NCBI GenBank assembly: GCA_032690845.1
Contig: CM064433.1
Location: 43,336,658-43,400,657 of the forward strand
Source: Eleusine coracana subsp. coracana
Lineage: Eukaryota; Streptophyta; Magnoliopsida; Poales; Poaceae
Length of the DNA stretch: 64,000 bases
Direction: 5' to 3'
Shown: one piece after another, positions 20,401-31,327 of the stretch
Position numbering within the stretch: position 1 is the first letter of the stretch
Layout: each line of letters opens with the position of its first letter
Position numbers and translations under genes: made by a program
The notes under the pieces: generated by a model
What the model saw: the letters and a program-made list of their open reading frames with translations, nothing else
What the model was told of the DNA's origin: nothing
The model's database searches: none

Positions 20401-21484
20401 CAACAATCTGTTATATTGTTCTCTTAGGACAAACGGCACAAAGTGTCATTCGTTCAACTTCTTATGAAATGTTAAAAGATAAGAAATTATAATTTGCAGG
20501 CTCTGGAAAGAAGAAAGGTATATCCCACAAAATACTTAAAGAAAGCAAGAAGAAAACAAAGAACAGAGGAACCTTGGTTTCAGCATCAGGATGACTGTGA
20601 AGATTGGAATCAGCACACAAGCTTGACTTCATCAACAATAATATACTAATATCATGTTACTTGTTGAGGTGGAACGCAAGGCATTGTTTTTGACAACATT
20701 AAATTTTGAGGGGAGGCAAAAGATTTGCAGCAGAACGCTTCATAAAACAGAGAAGCATTTTATGACCAAAAGAAAGATTACAAGAAGCAGCAGTTCCGAG
20801 TCCTAGACCACATGAATCGTTGAATTAGAGAGCTCAAAATGGCTCTCAAAGTAGAAATAATACTCTACGCAATCCGCTCATTAGCAAAAAGGCGAAGTCG
20901 AGCCTTAAGTTCAAACATTAGAACCTAGGAAGGGGTGTCACGATTCAGGGGGAAAAATGTCTACTTTCACCACTGTCCTTTCTAATTTCAACATGGGCCA
21001 CCGAATTTAAGTGTTGTAACGGCAAGAAATTCTGCCTGTTCCTCGGCAGAACAAGAGGAATGAGGATCACCAAACCGGCACAGATAGAGCCTAGGGCTGC
21101 GGAGATGGGGGAAGATGAAAAGAACACTCACTCGGAGGGAGGTGCAGCGGAGGAGGATGCCTGCAAGAGCATTTCGGATGACCGGAGACGGTGGCCGAGC
21201 TCACGGAGCATCTCGAGATGGTAGTGTCCGTCGCCGCCGCGGATTATCTCCTCACTCAGGTACTGGCACTCACGGCGTATTTCCAGCATGAGTTCTCTAC
21301 GTCGAAGGCCAGCAGCGCGGTTGGGATCGACACCGTCGTCCACGCCGGGCCGGCCGGAGGCGGCGGCGCGTGTGCCCCGTCGATCCCTCCGCTTAGGGTT
21401 ACCGGCGGCGGGCCGGCGAGAGGTGGCGCCCCGTCGATCCCCCCGCTTAGGGTTACCGGCGTTGGGAGAGTCACCGGTGTCCAT
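17419..21484 (-). CDS. Gene B: DUF3615-like protein, 468 residues, intact
   Basis: Eight inferred exons on the minus strand: 21,484-21,132; 20,359-20,258; 20,126-19,977; 19,602-19,453; 18,929-18,687; 18,001-17,908; 17,824-17,620; 17,528-17,419. All GT-AG, lengths sum to 1,407 nt, no internal stop. The N-terminus is Arg-rich and low-complexity; exons 2-5 are acidic and Ser-rich, each with a phase-2 junction. The C-terminal 140 residues carry KQWMRDEVTLCFRKHVEKTRY, HHYNFKI, ELYFGEVKEIFG and GHCYACQNQGVEDLRHPVTGGF, a pattern matching the plant domain DUF3615 (HYN, FFAE, C..C, HP..G.F). Cys and His there suggest a structural metal site. The molecular role of DUF3615 proteins is unknown. Compared with B' it lacks one copy of each of two duplicated exon types. 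Confidence 0.75.
20570..20600 (-). pseudogene. Relic duplicate of the gene B exon 2 acceptor
   Basis: On the minus strand an intron end CAATCTTCACAG is followed by TCATCCTGATGCTGAAAC, closely matching the used exon 2 start (TCATCCTGGAGCTGAAGG at 20,359) and B' exon 2 (25,852). The copy is not followed by the rest of the exon. It is either an alternative acceptor or the stump of an exon duplication. Confidence 0.5.
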
Positions 21485-23990
21485 GGCCGGCGGGCAGCGG
21501 CTCGCGTGCTCTGCTCCCTCGACGCCTCCGGTGGAGCTGCGGCTACTCCCTTTTCCGATGGCTCAAGCTAGTTTGGTGGGTGAGTTAAAAGTGACAAGAC
21601 GCGTCACTGAGCCATTATTACTCACTCACAAGGCCTAATAAACAGTGCACAGTACTCCTCCTAGACTAGGGGTGCAGCTACGGCAGTAAACGCTGACCAT
21701 CACGAGGAAACGTCTTCCAACGTTTGTATATAAAAAAATTCTCACTCATAGGTTCAGAATTTTGAGCAGCTATGCTCCATTGCTATCAAAATCGGTCTAT
21801 GGAAATTTTCGAATTTTGAGATTATATTTTATATAGTACTAGAAGCAGCTTTCTACTCAATTGGATTTTCAAACTTTGAGCAAAGTTTGCGGGGAATAAA
21901 AAAGTCATGTCTTTTTTTTAGGTTGGACATGTTTGCAGCACTGCTTCTGACGTACTAACAAAATTATTGATCCATCAATTTTTGAAGTTGGTTTTTTAAC
22001 TATACCCCAACTTCAAAAGGTCCATGATTTGATGCAAAAGGGAATGAGTTTTCGTGCGTGTTGATTAATTTCTGGGGCAAATATCCTAGACCGGATCTCA
22101 CCCTCGAAAACGTGAGCGAAAGGGAGAAAATTTAAAAGCATTGTTTGGAGAAGTAATGAGGTCTATGACATTGTCCAAAACAACATTGGATTCGACAAAG
22201 AGAGAGAGAGAGGAGAGACCGGAACCAGGAAGGTGTGCAATGCAAGTATGAAGGGAAATAAAACAATTTCCGGAAAATTATAGAGCGAAAACAATGAATA
22301 TAGCAACGGCGCCCACAATTAATGGAATCGCTGATTCCATTGGCCGGTACCGAGCACACGCGGCGGCGGGCTGGCGTGCGCCTCAGTCTTTTCTTAACGG
22401 AAATCGGTCGGTGTGTACGTGTCGATCGAATCGTGCTCTTTTGCCTGCTTGGTCCTTTGAATACTATATATACATATACGTATATCTTCTGTATATATAC
22501 TGATTGATTGAGGGCCGCCTGCCTCTTGAAACAAGGTCCGATCCGGTTTAAACTGTGTCTACCTACCACTGTCCGAATACTTCTAGTCTAGAGAACAGAT
22601 TCCTAGCTGTACTTGAAGGAGCCTTGACTGTATTATAACTGTATTCGGACACGTACTGGTGGAGGGTTAAAAACGAATCGGAACCTTATTTTAACGGGCC
22701 ACGATCAGTATTAAGCATAGTACTCCATACCAAGGCGACAAAAATCGTCGACAAGAAAAGAGACCGGCCGCGTGCTCAACGGCCAGCCAGGCGCCGGGAA
22801 AACAACAGTACACCACGGATAACCAATTAATGGAATCGTCGAGACGGTAATCCGATCTGCTTGCTCATTATCCCCGTTCCTAGCTTGTTCAGTCCAACTT
22901 TGCCAAAAAAATAAAAAGCTTGTTCAGTCCAACAACGTTATTTTGGCCGTGTCTATAAGCTTAACCATCAGTGAGCGTCTGAAAATCTAACTATATGTGT
23001 TGATTCAAAACGATGCGGTAAAATACAGTCACAAAATTAGACAATTTAGTTTTCGAAATTCGACCGGTTTTTATAACTGGTTTCCACCTTGTTGATGGAC
23101 GCTTTCGTGCTGAGTTCTACTCGAGCTTTTTTGGTCCAAGATACAAGAGCAGCTCTGGACAAAGGACTTTAGCTCGTCAAAATTCTGAGCCCTTCATGAA
23201 TAAAAGTGATTTTTTTTATAGTATTGGGCGAAGTAATACATCAGACCTGCCGCTTTTTCGTGTGCCTTTTAAGCTATTTTCAGTGGGGAGTTTTATTTTA
23301 TGGTTTTTAAGATTGCCATGTCATATAGACCACAAATAAAACATTCATCTCCAATGCATTTTCCTAGTTTAATCATAGTATTTAATTGTTGCATAGTCAT
23401 TCGTTAAATTACAAATAAAATGAAATAGTTGCTCTCAATGCTAGTTTTATAGCATTAGAAACAGTGTAGAGTCTTGGAAACAGTGTATAACCAGTTTTAT
23501 CTGGTTTTTTCTCACTCTTTATAATTATCTTGTCACATTATCAAAAATACTGACATGACATATTATTTATTAAAAATAAAACTTCAATTGAGAGTAGCCT
23601 TACAGTCTTAGAGCCCTACGTAGCTGAACTAGTCTAGTCTAACACTAGAGTACTAGTAGGGCTTCTATATACTACAATTTATCAAAAGATAGTACTAAAG
23701 ATAACCCTAAAAATATAGTTATAAGACTATTTTTTTTCTATTTTTTAATTTATTTGTGTGTTAATGTGTATAGAGATGGCAGGAGGTAGAAGCTATTTAT
23801 TAGTTGGGTTGCTGATATAGTGTTACATCTTAGTGATCATAACCTTTGTAAGGATTGTCCCAATAGAGCGTTCATTTTGTTGTTTCAAGAGGCCATATCA
23901 TCTATTGTGATTTGAAAATCATGAATGAAACAAGGGTTACAATTTATTTTTGGTGTTTCACATAATTTAGTTCTATGTGGTTTTATTGAT

Positions 23991-24059
23991 CGTATTAGAT
24001 GAATTGAAATTCCTTTACTTTAATGCAATAGGCAAAGGAATTTTAATTCATCTAATACG
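23991..24059. repeat. Short near-perfect hairpin
   Basis: CGTATTAGATGAATTGAAAT at 23,991-24,010 continues to about 24,017 and pairs with 24,033-24,059 (ending AATTCATCTAATACG), leaving about a 15-nt loop. The 27-nt arms differ at only one or two positions. It is directly left of a MITE. It could be a MITE relic or a miRNA-like fold-back. Confidence 0.7.
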
Positions 24060-24069
24060 TGTAGACCTA

Positions 24070-24356
24070 GGGTACGTTTGGATCCTAGGCTAGAATTTCT
24101 AGCCTTGCTAAGCTAGGATGGGCATTTGAAAACATAAAAAAAAACTCACTTGACCAGGCTACCTGAGCTAGAAAAAGATTGCTCTTAAAGGAGAGCTGAT
24201 TTGGCTGACCCTCAACAAAAAAGTAAAGATTTCTTCTGTAACGACCTCTTAACAAACTAATCAAATGAATAATAGGAGCAAGCTTGTTGTTACCGGCAGG
24301 GGCTAGTTTGCCCAGCTAAGCTATAGCTCGACGTAGCTGAGCTACCAAACGCACCC
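24070..24356. mobile_element. MITE with GGGTACGTTTGG ends
   Basis: Left end GGGTACGTTTGG and right end CCAAACGCACCC (one mismatch), flanked by CTA on both sides (24,067-24,069 and 24,357-24,359). Inside each end is a GCTAG/AGCTA-rich section that also pairs. A 3-bp target fits the PIF/Harbinger class. Non-coding, in the spacer between B and B'. Confidence 0.75.
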
Positions 24357-25038
24357 CTAGTTTCTTTCTTCTAGATGCTCTTTCTCTCTCTCTTCATAAC
24401 TCCAATGACATATCATTAAAATTATGTATGTGGTACCTTATTTAATAAAAATAAAATGTCCATTAAGAGTTGATACATTGGATTCAATTGACGTTTTATC
24501 TCTAGACACTAGAATTAGGACGAGGTAAAAATTTGGGTGTACCAGAGAGAGAGATGGATATTGGAGAGAAACAAAATATACATCAAGAAATGAAATAACA
24601 AATAGCTAAAGTGTGAACTATTTTAGAACGAAAGAGTACAACGTACTCTGTTATTTTAGAAAAATCGAAGTAGCCAATAATGTAATGTGAATTAGAGCTT
24701 TGGCACAAGAGTAGCCAATGTAATGTGAATCAGAGTGACATTTTTTTATTTATATTTGGAAAGTTAATGAGACCTGGCTTTTCGTGTCGAGGTGTAAGCC
24801 CTGTCTGCGTAGCTCCGCTGAGCAGTCTAGTCTAGCACTACTCTTGCTCAGAGTACAGTAGTAGTACTAGTAGTAGGCAAAGAGAGCAATAATGTTCACA
24901 CACCCACCCACTAGCCCAGTGACTCACCCACCCACTGAGCTTTAGCTCGTGAGCGGCGCGACCCAGAGAAAAAAAAAAGGCTGTACTTGCGTCACCGGAG
25001 GCGTCGAGGGAGCACACACTCGCCGCCGGCCGCCGTCC

Positions 25039-28000
25039 ATGGATGCCGGTGACGATTCCAACGCCGGTAGCCGTCGCCCCAGGATCACACGCGGCCGCCG
25101 CTACCGCCCGTCCCGGCCCGATCCCAACTCGCCTGCAGCACTCGCGCTTGAGGAGTGGAGGTCAGACGGCTCCCCGCCGCTCCGGATTCCGGTCCCCGCC
25201 TACTTCGGTGATCAGTCCCCGCTTGAGTATGCGAGTGCCATTACCCTCTGGAGCGAGTGGCAATCTGCGAGGGCCCAGGAGCTCGCCGGCAGTCACCGGT
25301 CATCTGCAACACGCTCGCAGGCATCCTCCTCCTCCGCTGCGCCTCCCTCCGAGTGAGTGTTCTTTTCATCTTCCCCCGTCCCTGCAGCTGGCTCTCTCAA
25401 ATCCGTGGCCACACAAAGTAGAATTGTGACAGTAGACGATTTTCCCCCTAGCCTCTGGAATCGTTCATGTGTCTTGAGTTCCCCCTTTCCTAGCTTTTCA
25501 TGTTGGAGCTTGAATGTTTCTTGCTTCTTCAAATGTTTTTTTTCCCCTCTTTTCTTTGTTGGCGAGCATATTATAAAGTATTGCGCGTACGGTTGCTGCC
25601 TTTGGGTAATCGATTTCTGAGTACAGAGCCATCTGGAGCTCGCTAATTCACTATTCATGCATGTGGCCTAGGACCCAGAACTGCTGCTTGTAACCTGTTG
25701 TCACATTCACATAAAGGCTTCTCTGTTTTATGTTTCCTTCTTGCCACATTGAAGCCTTCTGCTGGAAATCTGAAAAGTAGTGTTATACTGAAATAGAGCA
25801 CTTTCTTGCTGTTAGTAAACTTATTTTGTGTGCTGATTCCAATCTTTGCAGTCATCCTGAAGCTGAAAGGACTCGGAGAGGAACGCGTGTTCGGCAGAGT
25901 GTTCTATATTCGAATCGCCCCAGGCGGTCACGGCCCAGAAGACCATCACAGTAATTAAGTTCTAGTATACCAGAAGTTTCTATTGAACGCGATACCACTT
26001 AAAGAATCTTCTTCTAACGCCTCCATTGTAATTATGCTTTTTTACTAGGCATCTGGAGCATCCTAGTGAGGTGAGCAGCAGGGAGCTGGAACTGGAAGTT
26101 GCAAATGTGTCAACATTTGAGGCGCCATCAGTGAGAGAGACCTCCATTGTGTCCCCTTCTGAGTGAGTCCTCCTTTTCCATCCCCTTTCTTGTCTCTGTT
26201 GCCCCAGCGACTAGGCTAATCTGTAGCCTGATCACGCCATGCTCCTTTAATTCACTGAGAAACAAGGGCGAGTTTGCTTTCAGTTACAGTTAAAATCGGT
26301 GGCATATAACGTAAATTCCTAACCCTAAACTGCAAAACGGACGATGTGTATTTAGTTCCCGATTGCTGCCTATTTGTAATCTATTTTTGCTAATAGAGCC
26401 ATCTCGAACTCTCTAGTTCAGCATTGATGTTTTGGTGCTATCCAGGACACATGTGTTTAGCCTTTCTGTTTAGTGCATGTCTTTCCATCCTAACTGTGGA
26501 CAAGTGTTGTGATATTTGGTTATCATGGCTTCCTCTATTTTAGGTTTTCTCCTTGCCACGTTGAAACCTTGGTTTCAAGGCTGTTTGCAATCCCCTGAAA
26601 ATTGAATTCTTAGGTCTTTTCCCACACTCAATGGAACAGATCGATATGAACAAACCCGTACGAAACAAGTTGAATTAAATACTGTTTCTTGCCTGTCATG
26701 GTTATAGGATATAGTAGATTGCTGACCCTCTACCTAAATGTGTCGGTACCACCTTTGCATAACTAAGCTTCTACTATACCATAAGAAATACAGTGCAACT
26801 CAGAGCACACTGAAGGATCAAGTAATTTTCAGTGTACTGTCCACACAAGCTATGCTACCTTTATAACCTCATCAAGTGCTACAGTAAATTGTCTCTGTTT
26901 GAGTCTTGAATGGATAAAACACTTTTTTTTGTGTCGTTTAGAGGGATTCTAGAAAATCTGATGTGCCCCAGGGCTAAGAAATGCTTACAATTGCTGTTGA
27001 GTCTCTTCCATTCCATCCTAGCTGTGAACAAGCATTGTATATGTGGTCATAAGGGCTTATCCGTTACTTGTGCTTATTTCTGCAGCAAATTCATAACTAT
27101 TTTCGTTGCACTCATTTATGCCCTTTCATCAGGACTGAGGAGTATCCCAGTGAGGCAAGCATCAGTGAGCTTGGAAGGGCAGTTACAGACTTACCAACAC
27201 TCGAGGCGCTGTCCTTGAGGGATTCCCCACTTTTGACCACTCAAATGACTGGTGAAGAAACTGACGATGAGGATGATGAGTGCGTATAATGTTTCATAAT
27301 CTTTACTACCATCAACATTTGCTATAACTAATTTTACTATTAAGAGACCTCAAAGACTAAATTATTACATCTAGATACGTGGATTTAATAACAAATAGAA
27401 AAAATGCAGATTAGTATTGAACTATTGATTATTTCATCACCTGAAATCAGAATTTACACTGTTTTGCCAAAGAATTTTAACTAGGCACTTTAAAATAAAG
27501 ATTTGTAGAATAGAGAGCACTGCATTGTCTTCATGGAGATGTATCATGATAGCAAATATAATACTACATATATACAAGTTTTCAGCTAGGCTTATTGTTT
27601 GATGATAGTAAACCTACCTGACCGTCTTCCCATCTTGGCAGGTCGTCCCACATTTACATGCCTAGAGATGTTCAGCACAGTCTCTATTCAAGCAACCCGA
27701 TAGGCCTGAGAATACCTATGACATCATTTTTCGAAACTGTAGAGGAGCTACAGAGGCCAGATTCTGATGAGGAGTATGTCCTCACTTTTTGTTTTTTTAT
27801 GCAATAAAATAGAAGGAAATCTTATTAACACACTCAACTTTTACCATAGTGGACACTTCCAAACTGTAAGGAACACATTAGCATATGATTTGTGCAGCAT
27901 AACAAAACACAAATAATAAATGCATATCAGTATGTGATTAGTATTAAGATGCCACAGAGATTAAATTATTACACTTAGATACATGGATTTAGTAACAAAT

Positions 28001-30591
28001 ACAAATAGAAAAAATGCATATCAGTATGTGGTTAGTTCATGCTTCAAATCAGAATTGCCTTGTCTTCATGGAGATGTATCATGATAGGAAATATAATACT
28101 ACAAGATTTCAACTAGGTTTATCGATTGCTTCTAGTAAAACTATTTGACCGTCTTTCCACTTTGGTAGGTCGTCCCACATTTACGTACCCAGAGATGTTG
28201 GGCAGAGCCTCTACCCAAGTAGTTCGAATGATCTGAGAAGATCTACGACGCACGGTGACTCACGTTTTATAACTGTATCACTTGAGGAGCTACGAAGGAC
28301 AGATTCTGATGAGGAGTATGTGCAGTTTCTATCGTCACTTTTGTTTTGTTTATACAATAAAATAGCAGAAAATCTTTATTAACACACTAAACTTTTACCA
28401 TGGACACATCGACCAAACTGTAAGGAACGCATTTGTATATGTAATTTGTGCAGCACCATAAAACACAAATAATATATACGGACATCAGTCTCTAAATGGT
28501 AGCTTGCATGGTTCTCAAGTACCAAATTAAATATAGTATAAACCTACAATATGCAAAATATTGTTCTAGTTCTTAAAACTGCTGTCACAAAAGAGGCACA
28601 TTGGCATATATATTAGAATAGTAGACATACTACTGCTGCCATCTATGAGGGTGCACAAGTAGTCAAAGTGGTCCCGATAGTAAACACAGGTGCCCGGCCT
28701 AATCAATTCACATGCTTAGTGTTACCCATCAACAATTTTTTTAGTTTGTATGCCATGATCTTTTGTTGTATAGTTTCCTTTTAGAATATGGTATATTGGT
28801 TGATTTTGACAATATGTGCTTGATTTTTTTCAGTTCAGAGGAAACACTGCAACAGATTCAGCATCTTATGGATGCTGAATCACCTTGCACCATCAGAGAA
28901 CTTTTTGATAGTTTGTTGGCCCCAGAGCATGCCGCTCTTACTGCCCTAGCTGCTGAACATGGTACGGAGCCACCAAGGGACCCTTTTCTTGTTGATGAGG
29001 AATCACAACTGGCACCACATGCTTCTGCAGCAGCAGCTCAACCTCTAGCTAGTATGACAACAAGGTAGAGCTTCAGGTTTATATGTGATATAGATTTGTC
29101 TCCTTTTTTCTGGATTTCTCTCCATCACTCTCCAGCTGATGTTTATATGTAATATTGATTTTTCTCTAAGCTTTGTCATACCTGTTATCAGTGCTTTGAA
29201 TCATAGTACATTTGTAAGTCTTTTTTCCTTTATAAAACTGTTGCATTATTCATGTTAGTTTATTTTGTAATTAAACTTGCATGTTTTTCTTGAAGAACTG
29301 CTATTATTCGGATTAGTTTATTCAGTAGTTAAGCTTGCATGTGTTTTCTTTAAGAACTTCTGCATTATTTAGGTCTGATTATCATAATATAGGTGTTCGT
29401 ATTATTGGCACTATATACATCAGATTCTTGAATGATTTCAGCGTCTTTATTCAATGTTCATTAGTATCACGGTTGACACTTGTTTTGGGGGTGCACACAA
29501 TATGTTGGTACATGACATGCTCTGTGGTAGATAGTCATGTTTGTCCAATAACCTCCATACGTCCTTTTTTGCTGAAGTATTGAGAGGATGCTGATAATAT
29601 TCATTCATGGCATCATTACCCACAGAATGTGTTCCCTATATGGGTACATATTCAGGGAAACCTATAGAGTAGTTCACCGATGAATAAGAAATCCTACTTA
29701 AAATTATATTTGAAAATCATGAGCTGAAGGTTAGCTTATGTTACAATGTACATGAATAAAAATTCAAGTGCAAACTTGGTTGCATTAATGGGAAACGAAA
29801 AATGAAGTATTAGGTTCAATGGAATGTAGTGTTTGCAAACTTCACAGTTTAGCCTTCAGTGTGGTTTCTGTGTTATCTAGTTACCTGTGTACGGTTAGAA
29901 ATTTTTACTTTTTGGATTGTTCTCCTGATTTTTTATTTGTCTGAGTTATGACAATCTCATGTTAACTGTGAATACAGCCCTAAAGCTTCAGCAGAAGAAA
30001 ATATGAAAGATGGAAAGAAATGGATGAGGGATGAGGTGAAGTTGTGTTTTAAGAAACATATTGAGAAGACTACATATCGCACGGTATGTGTAGTTTTTTT
30101 ATTTGTGTAGTTCAAACTGCAAAGCATTTGGTGGATTTTACTTACAATGTTTTTATTTTATGTTAAGGGACTTGACTTTGAGCTTGATGAACTTTGTCAT
30201 CAATGTTTTAATGTTGAGAGTTACACAAAAGTTTTCCATCACTATAATTTCAAGATGAGGACGAAAATGCCTAGTTCACTTGAGTGGACTGTGGAGCTGT
30301 ACTTCGCTGAAGTAAAGGAAATATTTGGAAGAAAGTTCTATTTCTGCTGCCCATTGGAGCCAAATGAAAATGGTAATATTTCTATCTGTTAAGTCAAATA
30401 AAGAAAAAAAGATATGTATGCTTTTCTTTAGTTGCCTAATAATATTTTGTTGTTTGTGTTAAGGTCATTGTTATGCATGCAAGAACCAAGGAGTTGAGGA
30501 TTTGAAGCATCCAGCTACGGGTGGCTTTGAGGTCGGCTTGCCTGATGCTCCCAAATCTAGTTTCTGGTGGTGTTCAGATGAAGATGAATGA
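25039..30591 (+). CDS. Gene B': DUF3615-like protein, 540 residues, intact
   Basis: Ten inferred exons: 25,039-25,352; 25,852-25,950; 26,049-26,162; 27,133-27,279; 27,642-27,773; 28,169-28,315; 28,834-29,064; 29,978-30,083; 30,168-30,372; 30,464-30,591. Lengths sum to 1,623 nt, open throughout, every junction GT-AG. Exons 1-7 all join in phase 2, so each internal exon is a removable cassette. Exons 5 and 6 are duplicates (SSHIYMPRDVQHSLY and SSHIYVPRDVGQSLY), as are exons 3 and 4 (HPSEVSSRELELEVANVSTFEA and YPSEASISELGRAVTDLPTLEA, similar patterns). The C-terminus has KKWMRDEVKLCFKKHIEKTTY, HHYNFKMR, ELYFAEVKEIFG and HCYACKNQGVEDLKHPATGG, matching DUF3615. No signal peptide or membrane segment. 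Role unknown. Divergent from B and convergent with A'. Confidence 0.77.
27280..28315 (+). repeat. Tandem exon-plus-intron duplication in gene B'
   Basis: Exon 5 with its upstream intron and exon 6 with its upstream intron are two copies of one unit of roughly 0.5 kb. The introns share, for example, GATGTATCATGATAG (near 27,539 and 28,073), the acceptor region GACCGTCTT..CCA and the exon opening GTCGTCCCACATTTAC (27,642 and 28,169). Gene B has only one such exon (19,602-19,453), so the duplication happened in B' after the arms separated, or B lost a copy. Confidence 0.82.
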
Positions 30592-31327
30592 TGATGTAAC
30601 TACAAGTTATTGAATATGATAATCTCAGCTTAGTTTATGGTTTGTTGGATTTGAAATTTCTGTTGATGGCAGATGTGAAGTCTCATGATTCAAATGTGGA
30701 GTGCGCTTATTTATTTACCACACTATTGTTTCATTATGCCTGTGATACTTTGGATTGTTGTTAAAAATCATGAGCATCCTTTGATGTATGACTCCAAAGA
30801 AACGTATGAACTTGACATTGTGATACATAATATGCCGAGGTCGGCACCTTTGAAGCGGTGTTATCTTTTAGAACATAGAAGGAAGTAACCAACATCATAT
30901 ATCAGGGGGGATATAGGTCTGTAGGTTAGGTGCCAAACATTGTAATCAGACTTTTTTTTTCCTATGCTGCCAGCTAAATTGTAGTAAACATAAACAAATG
31001 TGGCCACAACTTAATTAGTTTATGAACGAAATTTAACAGGGTGAAAGAATTGGTTGTTGAAATGCGCCTTGAACAGATACTTTCATGGGAACATAACAGG
31101 GTGAAAGAATTGGCTGTTGAAATGCACCTTGAACAGATACTTTCATGGGAACATATATTTTTGCTGCTAGGTACTAGACTTACTGAGACTTGTTAACAAG
31201 GGTTCAGTATTTTAGAACAAGGCATTATTTAATCAATATCTAACTTAGTTACAAAGCAGTAAATCATTTATGTCATTTCACAACTCAACATATTTTAGTT
31301 GGTTTAGCAAGACATGTAACTAATAAA
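30592..31327. other. 3' flank of gene B', with a 60-bp tandem duplication
   Basis: No coding signal. At 31,034-31,093 and 31,094-31,153 an exact-period 60-bp unit (starting TAACAGGGTGAAAGAATTGG) is present twice with about two differences. It ends where a large LTR-like insertion begins at 31,328. Confidence 0.7.

Larger units (their letters stand above)
21485..25038. other. Centre of the palindrome: divergent upstream region of genes B and B'
   Basis: No gene. Mirror similarity is visible close to each start codon (for example CACCGGAGGCGTCGAGGGAG at 25,001-25,020 and its reverse near 21,510) and fades within a few hundred bases, so the middle (about 22-24.7 kb) is unique spacer. It holds an AT-rich TATATA/TACATA tract (22,462-22,500), a 20-base direct duplication of AGCTTGTTCAGTCCAAC (22,882-22,933), a hairpin and a MITE. 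Promoters of B and B' must lie here, but no confident TATA box was seen. Confidence 0.55.

Noticed and set aside
22132..22569. 145-codon minus-strand frame upstream of gene B
   Set aside because: No domain, no counterpart upstream of B', crosses AT-rich microsatellite-like sequence.
25357..25658. Frames in B' intron 1 on both strands
   Set aside because: Intronic; no similarity to gene B and no conserved motif.
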